Below the pieces are notes generated by a model that worked only from the letters and a program-made list of their open reading frames with translations, made no database searches and was not told where the DNA came from. Below, piece after piece: positions 24,081-31,883 of a stretch of DNA of 42,484 nucleotides. The translations under genes and the position numbers were made by a program. This DNA is from CAYHBS01 sp964360995. Lineage in GTDB: Bacteria; Patescibacteriota; Minisyncoccia; Ryanbacterales; HO2-45-13. Positions within the stretch are counted from its first letter, which is position 1. Every line of letters begins with the position of its first letter. The stretch covers positions 1 through 42,484 of the forward strand of contig CAYHYZ010000003.1 in the NCBI GenBank assembly GCA_964360995.1. The letters are read 5' to 3'.

Positions 24081-24133
24081 GTTAAATATCTTTTGCATTT
24101 CTCTATCAGCTGTCAGCCATTAGCTTTAAGCTG
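24081..24133. repeat. 53-bp direct repeat containing a heptamer array, copy 1
   Basis: This segment (GTTAAATATCTTTTGCATTT to AAGCTG) is identical to 24804-24856. It includes heptamers at 24108-24135 (AGCTGTC, AGCCATT, AGCTTTA, AGCTGTT). It continues as TTATGGTTGTATTGTAACAA, which also follows the assembly gap at 24957. The distal part resembles the 3' end of the intact prepilin gene at 26129. Confidence 0.92.
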
Positions 24134-24222
24134 TTATGGTTGTATTGTAACAAAAAAATTGAAAAGGTGTTCATGCGTGAGATTCATGGTATGCACGGTT
24201 GTTCGGGAACGCGCGCCCCATC

Positions 24223-24435
24223 CTATGCGTCATCCCATTCTTTATGGGAAATACTAGCCTGCCGCAAAATCTCTACCACAAGATGCTGAGAAATATCTCT
24301 GCGATGAGGATTCGGGATGTGCACTTTCAGCGCCCCCTTTATCATAAACAAATGACGGCCTCCAGCATATGGGCCGTCGAAACCAAGTTTGCGAAATTTT
24401 TGTACGAGTTTACGCCAAGAAATGTTCTTAGGCAT
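24223..24435 (-). CDS. hicA: HicA-like mRNA interferase toxin
   Basis: This 70-residue protein has the HicA (YcfA) double-stranded RNA-binding-like fold: SWRKLVQKFRKLGFDGPY, then GGRHLFM with the catalytic His28, then KVHIPNPHRRDISQHLVVEIL. HicA toxins cleave mRNA and are neutralised by HicB. Its start overlaps the end of the HicB-like gene by 8 bp, so the antitoxin is made first and the two are coupled. The pair lies between two copies of a 53-bp repeat that also carries a heptamer array, as a cargo cassette in the pilus operon. Confidence 0.88.
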   Translation of the reverse strand: MPKNISWRKLVQKFRKLGFDGPYAGGRHLFMIKGALKVHIPNPHRRDISQHLVVEILRQASISHKEWDDA

Positions 24436-24673
24436 GTTTCACCAACGAGCGTCTATCGCTAGGAATACGGAATCCTGGGATGTTATCGCCGCCCTGCACC
24501 TTCAGTACTAGCCAGTCTTCTAACACCTGCTGGAGTTGCAACCGACAATCTTCTAGATTTTTTGCGCTTGCCCAAACACCCTTCAAATTTGGTATTTCGC
24601 CAAAATATGCTCCATTTTTTAAGAGCTTATAGCGAGCGGTTTTTAGTTTTTTCTCAATAAACTGACTAATCAT
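24428..24673 (-). CDS. hicB: HicB-like antitoxin
   Basis: From the ATG at 24673 (MISQFIEKKLKTARYKLL) it encodes 81 residues with the HicB partial RNase H-like fold: NGAYFGEIPNLKGVWASAKNLEDC is the diagnostic segment. A C-terminal DNA-binding domain is not evident; the protein ends soon after GFRIPSDRR. The order antitoxin-toxin matches many hicBA loci. An earlier Met at 24691 adds six residues and is less likely. Confidence 0.85.
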   Translation of the reverse strand: MISQFIEKKLKTARYKLLKNGAYFGEIPNLKGVWASAKNLEDCRLQLQQVLEDWLVLKVQGGDNIPGFRIPSDRRSLVKHA

Positions 24674-24803
24674 ATGTGCACTATACCACACCTATATTTA
24701 GAGTACAGAACTCCTAAAAGTGGCCGGGCAGAAGTGTGAAGATGCGCCTTATAGCTTGGATTAAAGAAGTGGGCTCTGGCGCTCCGCTTTTTAATTTTTT
24801 GTT

Positions 24804-24856
24804 GTTAAATATCTTTTGCATTTCTCTATCAGCTGTCAGCCATTAGCTTTAAGCTG
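24804..24856. repeat. 53-bp direct repeat, copy 2, abutting the assembly gap
   Basis: Identical to 24081-24133. It carries heptamers AGCTGTC, AGCCATT, AGCTTTA and then AGCTG, where the run of N begins. Confidence 0.92.
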
Positions 24857-24956
24857 NNNNNNNNNNNNNNNNNNNNNNNNNNNNNNNNNNNNNNNNNNNN
24901 NNNNNNNNNNNNNNNNNNNNNNNNNNNNNNNNNNNNNNNNNNNNNNNNNNNNNNNN
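24857..24956. other. Assembly gap of exactly 100 N
   Basis: A run of 100 N is a conventional scaffold gap of unknown true length. Joining 24856 directly to 24957 recreates the sequence seen at 24081-24157, so the true gap may be zero or hide further repeat copies or cargo. Confidence 0.95.
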
Positions 24957-25042
24957 TTATGGTTGTATTGTAACAAAAAATAGGAGAACAGTATTCACAT
25001 GCTGTGATGCTTCTCGAAAAGAGGTGGGTAAAGTGGCACCGC

Positions 25043-25975
25043 TTAAGCGCCCTTTCGCTCAAGCATTAGGTATCCCAGCAGTATTGAATCCGCGACTACT
25101 TCACACAGTGCGTTCGTGTCTCCTTGTATCTGCGCAGTGCGCAATGCGCGCATATATTGCTTCCGCTTTTGTTGTCGTAGCACTGCAGGAGGATACTGAT
25201 TACGTAATAACATCGCGTGCATGAGTAATCTGCCTACCCTGCCGTTTCCGTCTGCAAAAGGATGGATCTGTTCAAATTCCGCATGCACTGTAGCAACGTG
25301 CTCCACTATATTAGTAATCCGTTTCTGATGAATGCGCCTCATCAGGGCAACCATACGCTTCGGCACACTCACATAATTCGCAGTGGGTACATTTGCACCA
25401 ACGATTCGAACCGGATGGACGCGATACATGCCAGCATCATCTCGAATGGCATTGAGTAAGATTTCGTGGCAACGCAAAATAAATGCCTCCGAGATTGGGT
25501 GTTTTTGTGCTATATGTGCAAACGTAAATTCTAGCGCTGCTTGATGGTTTTTTGCTTCTAATTGTTCAATGAGTGTTTTATGCGGCGGACTTGCATGCTC
25601 AAATAGAATTGCCGCAGTTTCTGCTTCGGTCAGTGTACTTCCCTCAATGCGGTTTGTGTGATACGTCAGCGCAAGGAGAAACGCGTCTCGAATGTCCGGA
25701 AACGCGAGTATTTCCTTTATCGCGTTTCGATGCGTTGTCCGTTTTTTTTCAATGACCGCGAGCTTCACCGTGGAAACCGTATACGGCGCATCACCTACTC
25801 CTGTGTGCACCTTATACGTCTCATTGATTTTTCGTTCTGCAGATTTCCGTGGAATTGCGTGGCCATTGATCCAGCGATTGAGTGTAGCAAAAGACACCCC
25901 GAGTTCGTGTGCGAGCGTGGCTTGCGTCAGACCCGAAAGCTGAAGGATCAGCTGTAATTTTTCTGTGAGTCTCAT
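25043..25975 (-). CDS. Fic-domain AMP-transferase-like protein with N-terminal HTH
   Basis: This 310-residue protein has an N-terminal XRE-type helix-turn-helix (LTQATLAHELGVSFATLNRWING, about residues 16-38) and a Fic domain. The active-site motif HPFADGNGRVGR is at residues 238-249. A complete inhibitory motif TNRIEG is at 107-112 (Glu111), which makes it a class II Fic protein that is self-inhibited. Fic enzymes transfer AMP or related groups to hydroxyl side chains of target proteins. The fused HTH and the operator-like palindromes just upstream suggest autoregulation. It sits between repeat copies in the pilus operon. The target is unknown. Confidence 0.92.
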   Translation of the reverse strand: MRLTEKLQLILQLSGLTQATLAHELGVSFATLNRWINGHAIPRKSAERKINETYKVHTGVGDAPYTVSTVKLAVIEKKRTTHRNAIKEILAFPDIRDAFLLALTYHTNRIEGSTLTEAETAAILFEHASPPHKTLIEQLEAKNHQAALEFTFAHIAQKHPISEAFILRCHEILLNAIRDDAGMYRVHPVRIVGANVPTANYVSVPKRMVALMRRIHQKRITNIVEHVATVHAEFEQIHPFADGNGRVGRLLMHAMLLRNQYPPAVLRQQKRKQYMRALRTAQIQGDTNALCEVVADSILLGYLMLERKGA

Positions 25976-25989
25976 AATTTCTTAAAGTA

Positions 25990-26035
25990 ACAAACTATAT
26001 ATAGTTTGTCAATTATGAGAACTGTATATAGTTTG
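25990..26035 (-). promoter_or_regulatory. Operator-like palindromes upstream of fic
   Basis: ACAAACTATATATAGTTTGT (25990-26009) is a perfect 20-bp palindrome lying 15-34 bp upstream of the fic ATG. A second related site AACTGTATATAGTTTGC follows at 26020-26035. Two similar sites in the promoter region fit binding by the HTH domain of the Fic protein. Confidence 0.7.
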
Positions 26036-26092
26036 CTCTGTCGTCGCAACCTCACAATCTGCGCCGTAACACAGCGCGCACGTATCTCTACA

Positions 26093-26127
26093 AGCTGTCA
26101 GCTATCAGCTAGAAGCTCCCAGCTGTT
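26093..26127. repeat. Heptamer array between fic and the FimT-like gene
   Basis: Five tandem units: AGCTGTC, AGCTATC, AGCTAGA, AGCTCCC, AGCTGTT. They directly adjoin the stop codon of the FimT-like gene (26129). The outer edge has TCTCTA, as in the arrays at 24108 and 29680. Confidence 0.92.
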
Positions 26128-26128
26128 A

Positions 26129-27715
26129 CTACTGTATTGTAACAAATGTTGACCCACTGTTCTGATTTTCGTAGGAAGCTTTAATCCAATCGTATGAAAG
26201 GTTAGTAGTATAGAGTCGCACTTCATCCACGTGTCCATTAAGAACCGACAGCGCAGGAGTAGTATCGCCACTGGTTAACATTGCACCGATAACGAATGGT
26301 TTATTCACAGTGTTCATGTTTTGTGTGTTCACAGTCTTAGTATTGGTAAGGTACTGATCAGTGACATTCTGAAAAAAAAGATAAGATGTAAGTGTATTTG
26401 CCACATCATCAAAAACACCCGCTATGAAATACCATCTTCCAAGCGCAGCTACACCGCCCGAAGACTGCCCAATACCACAAGAATTCAAAAAGCAACTAGA
26501 ATCTGTGCTCGGCAAATATGCGTGAGGATACGCCGATGACGATCCTACCCATTGGAGAAGCCCCATGATATGAAAACTTCCACTCCGGCTGAGAATGTAT
26601 CTTTGCTGGTCGTTATTACCTGATTGGAGTTTGAACCACGCGGCATACGAAAAACTACCCGCTGGAGAATATTCAGTTGCCGTGCCTAGATAATCTGATG
26701 TGCCATTAAATTTTTTGCCACTACCTATCAAGGTTGCCTCGGTGAGCGGATTAGTTCCTTGTATCAAATGCTTATTATTACTCGTACTATCATTTACGTT
26801 AGTTAGATGCCAGACCGCATAACTATTGCTATTCCACACTTTTGTTGGAAATATTGGATTTGTAAGAGCAGTAACGTCGGATTTCCCGTAATACATATAA
26901 ATGGTATCGGTTCCGGATTGCAGAGTCGGCACGCGCACCCACACAATTGACTCTCCAGATTCATTCCACGATTCAATTTCGTAGTCGAGCGGCGTCACAT
27001 CATCTGCATCATAAAACTTGAGATCATAGCGAGTAGTGGGCGTTGGACTGTCTGTTGGAGAATCAAAATCATTGTATGTAATATTGCTTGTGTTGAGACG
27101 AATAAGGATTGGAAAATTTGCTAACGAAGAATTAATTGTGGAAGTGTTTAATGTAATAGTGCGTTTTTTTGCCCAGCCCTGTTCGAGCAATCCTGCGCTT
27201 GTTGAAATATGGCCCTGCGATGCCACGCCGATGCCCTTCTGCTTCCCGTCGCGCTTTGCGCGCAGCGTGATGGCACCCGCATTATTTGTCGCTCCGGTGA
27301 GTCGATTAAATACCACAGAATTTTTGAGGGTGTTGTTTGCAAATGTGAGGCCCGAGATATCTACTGAAGTGTAATCAACAGTTTTTTTGATTGTGCACGA
27401 TGTTGGTGGGGCGCATGAAGAACCTTGAAACAAATATGCCTTGTGTGGTGTCGTTGTTGTATCAAAATACACGCCGTATTGCGAACCCTCAACTATCGTA
27501 TCTCCTGGGATTGGGTCCTTTGAGGCAAGTGTGAGTTGGCGAGCTTCTTCAAGTAAACTGACCGTGTCTGAAACTGCGGCCTCAAGTGTGCGTGCACCAA
27601 TGGTTGGCATGAGCCAAAACAAGCTCACCGCAAAAATGATTGCCATGACGGCCATCGAAACAAGCAGTTCCGTCATGGAAAATCCCGCACCACTTTGTGA
27701 GATGCCCAACCTCAT
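26129..27715 (-). CDS. FimT/GspH-like prepilin with DUF2341 and LamG domains
   Basis: This 528-residue protein has a prepilin site G11|FSMTELLVSMAVMAIIFAVS with Glu at +5, followed by a GspH/FimT-like segment (ARTLEAAVSDTVSLLEEARQL). A DUF2341 module begins at WAKKRTITLNTSTINSSL (about residue 178) and runs to TIYMYYGKSDV. A LamG-like module follows (about residues 300-520: AVWHLTN to HVDEVRLYT). The protein ends FVTIQ. The gene overlaps the GIY-YIG gene upstream by 4 bp. It may be the GspH-type subunit shared by the three tip modules, or another adhesive minor pilin. A separate simple major pilin is not seen in the window. Confidence 0.88.
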   Translation of the reverse strand: MRLGISQSGAGFSMTELLVSMAVMAIIFAVSLFWLMPTIGARTLEAAVSDTVSLLEEARQLTLASKDPIPGDTIVEGSQYGVYFDTTTTPHKAYLFQGSSCAPPTSCTIKKTVDYTSVDISGLTFANNTLKNSVVFNRLTGATNNAGAITLRAKRDGKQKGIGVASQGHISTSAGLLEQGWAKKRTITLNTSTINSSLANFPILIRLNTSNITYNDFDSPTDSPTPTTRYDLKFYDADDVTPLDYEIESWNESGESIVWVRVPTLQSGTDTIYMYYGKSDVTALTNPIFPTKVWNSNSYAVWHLTNVNDSTSNNKHLIQGTNPLTEATLIGSGKKFNGTSDYLGTATEYSPAGSFSYAAWFKLQSGNNDQQRYILSRSGSFHIMGLLQWVGSSSAYPHAYLPSTDSSCFLNSCGIGQSSGGVAALGRWYFIAGVFDDVANTLTSYLFFQNVTDQYLTNTKTVNTQNMNTVNKPFVIGAMLTSGDTTPALSVLNGHVDEVRLYTTNLSYDWIKASYENQNSGSTFVTIQ

Positions 27716-27960
27716 AGCAAATTATTTCTGCGCTTTAATTCTCTCATTGCATTACCATTATACTTGAGTCTGTGTTCTCGCGTATGCGCCAACTGTTCAT
27801 CAATGTACGCTTCGTAATATATAAGCCTCCAGGGCATATATCGTTTCGTTGAAACAACCTTTCCTGAATTATGTAAAATGAGTCGTGCTCGAAGATCCTT
27901 CGTAGATCCCGTATATACCGTGGAATTTTTTTCACTTTTTAGTATATATACGTAATACAT
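27712..27960 (-). CDS. GIY-YIG nuclease-domain protein
   Basis: This 82-residue single-domain protein has the motifs YYVYILKS, VYTGSTKDLRARLILHN, and REHRLKYN with the metal-binding Glu. It belongs to the small UvrC-N-like/YhbQ-type GIY-YIG proteins that are very numerous in CPR genomes. Its biological role is unknown; related proteins act in DNA repair or as mobile-intron nucleases. The stop overlaps the start of the FimT-like prepilin gene by 4 bp (ATGA), and it lies 30 bp after pilC. A nuclease coupled to a pilin gene is unusual and could relate to the repeat-bracketed insertions nearby. Confidence 0.9.
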   Translation of the reverse strand: MYYVYILKSEKNSTVYTGSTKDLRARLILHNSGKVVSTKRYMPWRLIYYEAYIDEQLAHTREHRLKYNGNAMRELKRRNNLL

Positions 27961-27990
27961 TCACAAAGTGGTGCGGGATAAATCCCCTCA

Positions 27991-29250
27991 TTATAATCCT
28001 TCGACAATTCCATAGAGTGGTTGAATAACGGAGAGGGCAAAGATTGCAACGGCAATACCGATCACTACCATGAGTATTGGTTCAACCACCCCTGAAAGAT
28101 CTTTGGTTGTTTGCTCAACTTCTCCTTCATAAAAATCGGCAACTTCGAGTAGCATATCTGAAGTTTTCCCTGTCTCCTCCCCCACCGCAATCATTTCCGC
28201 AAGTAGCGAAGAAAACAACTCCGGATGTTCTGCAAACGAAATAGACATTTTTCCTCCTTTTTGAATTTTGTCACGCGCGTCAAAGAGCACCTCCCCAAAA
28301 AAATGATTCTGAATGACGTGTCCCGTAATATCGAGAGCACTCCCCACGGATACCCCAGATGCCAAAAGCGAACTGAGCGTGCGTGCGGCGCGCGCAGTGT
28401 TAAATTTTTTGTTAATGGGCCCAACAAGTGGGGTTTTGAGAATGCAGTCGTCTACCAGATGTCTTCCACTGGTCGTGCGCTTGTATCTTCTCGGGCCATA
28501 TATCACAAACGGTAGCGCGGCAAGCACCACGAGCCCATAGTTACGGAGAAAATTACTGACGGCGAGCACACCGCGCGTAGTTGCTGGTAATTCGATATCC
28601 AGCTCCACGAATGTTTTCATGAGCACGGGGATGACATACACCATCATTGCGATTCCTACGAAAAACATAACTGAAATAACAATAATCGGGTACAACATTG
28701 CCCCTTTCACGCGCTTAATCAACTCATTGTCCGCCTTCATTTGTTTGGCAAGTACATTGAGCGATTCTTCGAGCTTCCCCGATTCTTCTCCCGCTTCCAC
28801 CATGGCGACGTAGAGCTCTGGAAATACATCGGGACTTGCGGCAAACGCTTCTTTGAGGCGCTGGCCGCGGGTAATGCGCTCATCGATATCTCCAATGACT
28901 TTTTTAAAATACGGATTTTTTGCCTCTTGTTTGAGTGCGTGCAGTGCACGCGACACAGTCAGTCCCGCCCCCACCATGACCGCAAGATTGCGCGTGAATA
29001 TCATGCGATCCTCCAGCTTCACAGAATTGAACAATTTGATCGAAGTATTCAATCTCGAAAGACGCTCTTTCAGTGACACCGAGGGTCCGGAATTTTTCAC
29101 CATTCCCTCGCCCGCGGTTTGTGCAATATCAAGTAGTACGTAGCCATCCGTACGTAATTTCATGGTGACTGTCGCAATATCAGGAGCTTCCATTTCTCCT
29201 GATACTTCCTTCCCTGAAAAATTTTTAGCTCGGTAGTGATAGACGGCCAT
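27991..29250 (-). CDS. pilC: PilC, T4P inner-membrane platform protein
   Basis: This 419-residue protein has two T2SSF domains (about residues 80-205 and 285-405) and three membrane helices near 180-200, 230-250 and 395-415, as in PilC/GspF. The N-terminal segment MAVYHYRAKNFSGKEVSGEME is typical. PilC is the membrane platform turned by the PilB ATPase during pilus assembly. It follows pilB but is separated from it by a four-helix-protein gene flanked by heptamer arrays. The next array begins 7 bp upstream of its ATG. Only one platform protein is present for all the pilin modules. Confidence 0.96.
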   Translation of the reverse strand: MAVYHYRAKNFSGKEVSGEMEAPDIATVTMKLRTDGYVLLDIAQTAGEGMVKNSGPSVSLKERLSRLNTSIKLFNSVKLEDRMIFTRNLAVMVGAGLTVSRALHALKQEAKNPYFKKVIGDIDERITRGQRLKEAFAASPDVFPELYVAMVEAGEESGKLEESLNVLAKQMKADNELIKRVKGAMLYPIIVISVMFFVGIAMMVYVIPVLMKTFVELDIELPATTRGVLAVSNFLRNYGLVVLAALPFVIYGPRRYKRTTSGRHLVDDCILKTPLVGPINKKFNTARAARTLSSLLASGVSVGSALDITGHVIQNHFFGEVLFDARDKIQKGGKMSISFAEHPELFSSLLAEMIAVGEETGKTSDMLLEVADFYEGEVEQTTKDLSGVVEPILMVVIGIAVAIFALSVIQPLYGIVEGL

Positions 29251-29256
29251 AATAAT

Positions 29257-29284
29257 AGCTTATAGCTTGGAGCTGACAGCTTGT
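29257..29284. repeat. Heptamer array upstream of pilC
   Basis: Four units: AGCTTAT, AGCTTGG, AGCTGAC, AGCTTGT. It lies between the four-helix-protein gene and pilC. Confidence 0.92.
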
Positions 29285-29315
29285 AGTAAGAGAGTGGGCG
29301 TAACGAATTCTCTAT

Positions 29316-29669
29316 TCATGATTCAAGTTTGTTGATCATTGTGGTGAGCATTTTTTGCACCTCTTCCAACATTTCTAATGCCTCTGAAACAGTAACTTCA
29401 TTATACACGTCGCGTATTAATAACAGTTGTGTTTCTAATTCTGCCGCGGAACCGTTAGCAATCCTCAGAAAGTGCGCAAAGTCTTTCCGTGTTTTTCTCT
29501 TTTTACCTTCAGCAATATTTGATGGTATGGCTACTGCGGCACGTTGTGCCTGACTGACAAGACCAAACGACTCTCCTTTCGGTAGCTGCCCAACAATTTT
29601 ATAGACAATCTTTGTAAGCTGCATGCTCTTTTGCCAAACTATGAGCTCTTTAAAAGATTGAATGTACAT
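29316..29669 (-). CDS. Four-helix-bundle protein (23S rRNA intervening-sequence protein family)
   Basis: This 117-residue all-helical protein has the signature AAVAIPSNIAEGKKRKTRKDF (IPSNIAEG at residues 48-55), LRIANGSAAELETQL, and a C-terminal helix ending in MLTTMINKLES. The family was first found encoded in insertions of 23S rRNA and is related to the Avd accessory protein of diversity-generating retroelements. No reverse transcriptase or template repeat is seen here. The gene interrupts pilB-pilC and is bracketed on both sides by heptamer arrays (29257-29284 and 29680-29707), so it looks like a cargo insertion rather than a pilus gene. Confidence 0.92.
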   Translation of the reverse strand: MYIQSFKELIVWQKSMQLTKIVYKIVGQLPKGESFGLVSQAQRAAVAIPSNIAEGKKRKTRKDFAHFLRIANGSAAELETQLLLIRDVYNEVTVSEALEMLEEVQKMLTTMINKLES

Positions 29670-29679
29670 GCTCTCTATT

Positions 29680-29707
29680 AGCTACAAGCTCTCAGCTAGC
29701 AGCTGTC
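29680..29707. repeat. Heptamer array at the pilB stop codon
   Basis: Four units: AGCTACA, AGCTCTC, AGCTAGC, AGCTGTC. The last base belongs to the pilB stop codon (29707-29709), so the array begins exactly at the gene end. TCTCTA precedes it. Confidence 0.92.
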
Positions 29708-31491
29708 TATTCACGGGTTGCGCGAAGCACCTCTTCGATAGTGGTAATTCCTTGTACTGCCTTAAATATGCCGTCCTCGCTCATTGTGAGCATTCCTTCA
29801 CGACGTGCCTGCGCTTCAATTTTGTCAGATGTTGCACTTTGCATCACAAGCTCTTTAATGGTGTTGGTCATAATCATCACCTCATGAATACCGATTCGAT
29901 CCTTATAGCCATCGGGGGCATCCTCGGAAGGAACGGGCTTAAAAAATTTGAGTTCTGAAAATTTTGTCCCTTTTTTCACAATTTTTTCCGCGATAAGGTC
30001 CTCGAGGACCTTATCCAGATTTGCCTGTGTGGCAAGCTGTTCGATTTCTGCACTGGAGAGTATATATTCTTCTTTTCGCCCCGCAAGTCGGCGCACAAGA
30101 CGTTGCGCAACAATTGCGTTCACCGTACTCACAATTAAAAATGGTTCGGCTCCCATATCAATCAAGCGTGGAAGAGAGCCTGCCGCAGAGTTTGTGTGGA
30201 GGGTTGAAAGCACTAAGTGTCCAGTGAGCGCGGCGTTGATGGCAAGATCAGCAGTCTCTCCGTCGCGGATTTCTCCCACCATAATCACGTCGGGGTCTTG
30301 GCGCACGAGAGAGCGTAGTCCGCTCGCAAAGGTAAATCCGATGTCTGGCTTCACTTGCGATTGATTGATGCGTGGCATGTGATATTCAATTGGGTCTTCA
30401 ATAGTGGAAATGTTGACCTCGGGGGAATTTAAAATATCGAGTACGCTGTAGAGCGTGGTTGATTTACCAGATCCAGTAGGGCCAGTCACGAGAAGCATTC
30501 CGGTAGATTTATTGATTCCGTCGTGCACGCGCTCGAGAGACTCCCCATGAAAGCCGAGTGATTCCAATGAAAATCCCTTTGTTCCTTCTGGAAGCAATCG
30601 CATGACGGCTTTTTCGCCGTCATATACGGGAAGGATAGAAACACGAAAGGAAATTTTGTCTGCTTCGGTCTCGATCATAAAACGACCGTCTTGTGGGCGG
30701 CGATGTTCATCGAGGCGTAAATTCGACATCACTTTAATGCGCGCAATAATACCAGCGGCAACTTGTCGTGGTAACACCATTGCGTCATGTAAAATCCCGT
30801 CGATACGATATCGAATGACCACTTCTTTTTCTCCGGGCTCTATGTGAATATCAGATGCGCGTTGCAAAATTGCGTGGCGAATAAGCGTATCAACAATTTT
30901 AATAATCGGAAGGTCTTCAGCAAGTTTTTGGAGATCCTCCTGCGTACCACTTGCCGCAACTTCTTCGCCAAGTTTTTTAATGGTCAGTAAACCGTCAGTC
31001 CCCAGTGACGATACGCCTCCTGCTTCTTTTTGAATAATGTCCCCAAATTCTGCCTGCAAACTTTTTTGATATTGCAACAGCGCATGCTTCATAGACTCCT
31101 CGCTCGTAAGCACCGGGCGAATATTAAACCCTGTTTTCTTTTTGATAAACTCAACAGTTGCCAAATCATCAGGGTCAAGCATTGCAACCTCTAAATCGTT
31201 TCCTATCTTATGAAATGAAACGATATTATTCCGGCGCGCAACCGGTTCGGGGATATATTGCAGTGTTTCGTAACTGATTTTTTCGTGCTCAAGATCCATG
31301 TATGGGATCCCGAGAATGTACGCTTTGAGTTTTGCGAGATCTTGTCGAGTCAGCTTTCCTTCATCAACGAGAATGTCATCGATGCGTGCAGATTTTTTTT
31401 CAGCTTTTTTTGCATAGCGATCCCAATCGGCATCTGCAATAAGATCCGTTGATACGAGAAATTCGCGAAGCTGTGTGTCTGTGACCCGCAT
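29707..31491 (-). CDS. pilB: PilB, T4P extension ATPase
   Basis: This 594-residue GspE/PilB ATPase has an MshEN-type N-terminal domain (residues 1-150), RASDIHIEP at 211-219, Walker A GPTGSGKST at 337-345, the Asp box and Walker B (DPDVIMVGEIRD), and the His box (LVLSTLHTN). It powers pilus extension through PilC. One oddity: the zinc-binding tetracysteine region usual in PilB/GspE is absent, and the equivalent segment reads RLVRRLAGRKEEYIL. No pilT retraction ATPase is present in the window. It follows the response regulator gene closely and may be co-transcribed with the two-component system. Confidence 0.96.
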   Translation of the reverse strand: MRVTDTQLREFLVSTDLIADADWDRYAKKAEKKSARIDDILVDEGKLTRQDLAKLKAYILGIPYMDLEHEKISYETLQYIPEPVARRNNIVSFHKIGNDLEVAMLDPDDLATVEFIKKKTGFNIRPVLTSEESMKHALLQYQKSLQAEFGDIIQKEAGGVSSLGTDGLLTIKKLGEEVAASGTQEDLQKLAEDLPIIKIVDTLIRHAILQRASDIHIEPGEKEVVIRYRIDGILHDAMVLPRQVAAGIIARIKVMSNLRLDEHRRPQDGRFMIETEADKISFRVSILPVYDGEKAVMRLLPEGTKGFSLESLGFHGESLERVHDGINKSTGMLLVTGPTGSGKSTTLYSVLDILNSPEVNISTIEDPIEYHMPRINQSQVKPDIGFTFASGLRSLVRQDPDVIMVGEIRDGETADLAINAALTGHLVLSTLHTNSAAGSLPRLIDMGAEPFLIVSTVNAIVAQRLVRRLAGRKEEYILSSAEIEQLATQANLDKVLEDLIAEKIVKKGTKFSELKFFKPVPSEDAPDGYKDRIGIHEVMIMTNTIKELVMQSATSDKIEAQARREGMLTMSEDGIFKAVQGITTIEEVLRATRE

Positions 31492-31499
31492 TTTTTAAT

Positions 31500-31865
31500 C
31501 TATTTGAGACAGTCTTCTACTTTGCTAATGACATCCTGCATATCGTAGTTCGCTTTCACGAGATATGCGCGTGCGCCGTATTCGAGTGCCTTTTGGATAT
31601 CGTCTTTATCTTCGAGATTGGTGAGCACAATAACCGGGATAGCTTTTGTGATGGGATCCGACTTTAATTCTTTGAGGACTTCGATGCCGTGCTTTTTAGG
31701 AAGCACCAAATCGAGCAAAATGATATCTGGCTTCTCACGACGAGCCACCTCGAGCCCTTGCTCTCCATCAATTGCCTGAACAACTTGGTGACTGTATTCA
31801 GTGAACATATCCGAAAGTGCTTTTTGGAGCACCGCTTCATCTTCTACGATAAGTATCTTTGACAT
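31500..31865 (-). CDS. Single-domain response regulator
   Basis: This 121-residue protein is a receiver domain only: acidic residues E8/D9, phospho-acceptor Asp52 (in LLDLVLP), the conserved Thr in VIVLTN, and Lys in YLVKANYD. There is no output domain, so it acts by protein contact as CheY or PilG/PilH-type regulators do. It lies 8 bp upstream of pilB and directly after the histidine kinase gene, suggesting phosphorylation-controlled pilus activity through PilB. That link is inference from gene order. Confidence 0.93.
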   Translation of the reverse strand: MSKILIVEDEAVLQKALSDMFTEYSHQVVQAIDGEQGLEVARREKPDIILLDLVLPKKHGIEVLKELKSDPITKAIPVIVLTNLEDKDDIQKALEYGARAYLVKANYDMQDVISKVEDCLK

Positions 31866-31883
31866 ATTTTTCTGTTAATTAAT

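Noticed and set aside
29316..29669. Diversity-generating retroelement accessory (Avd)
   Set aside because: The fold family is related, but there is no reverse transcriptase, template repeat or variable repeat in the window.
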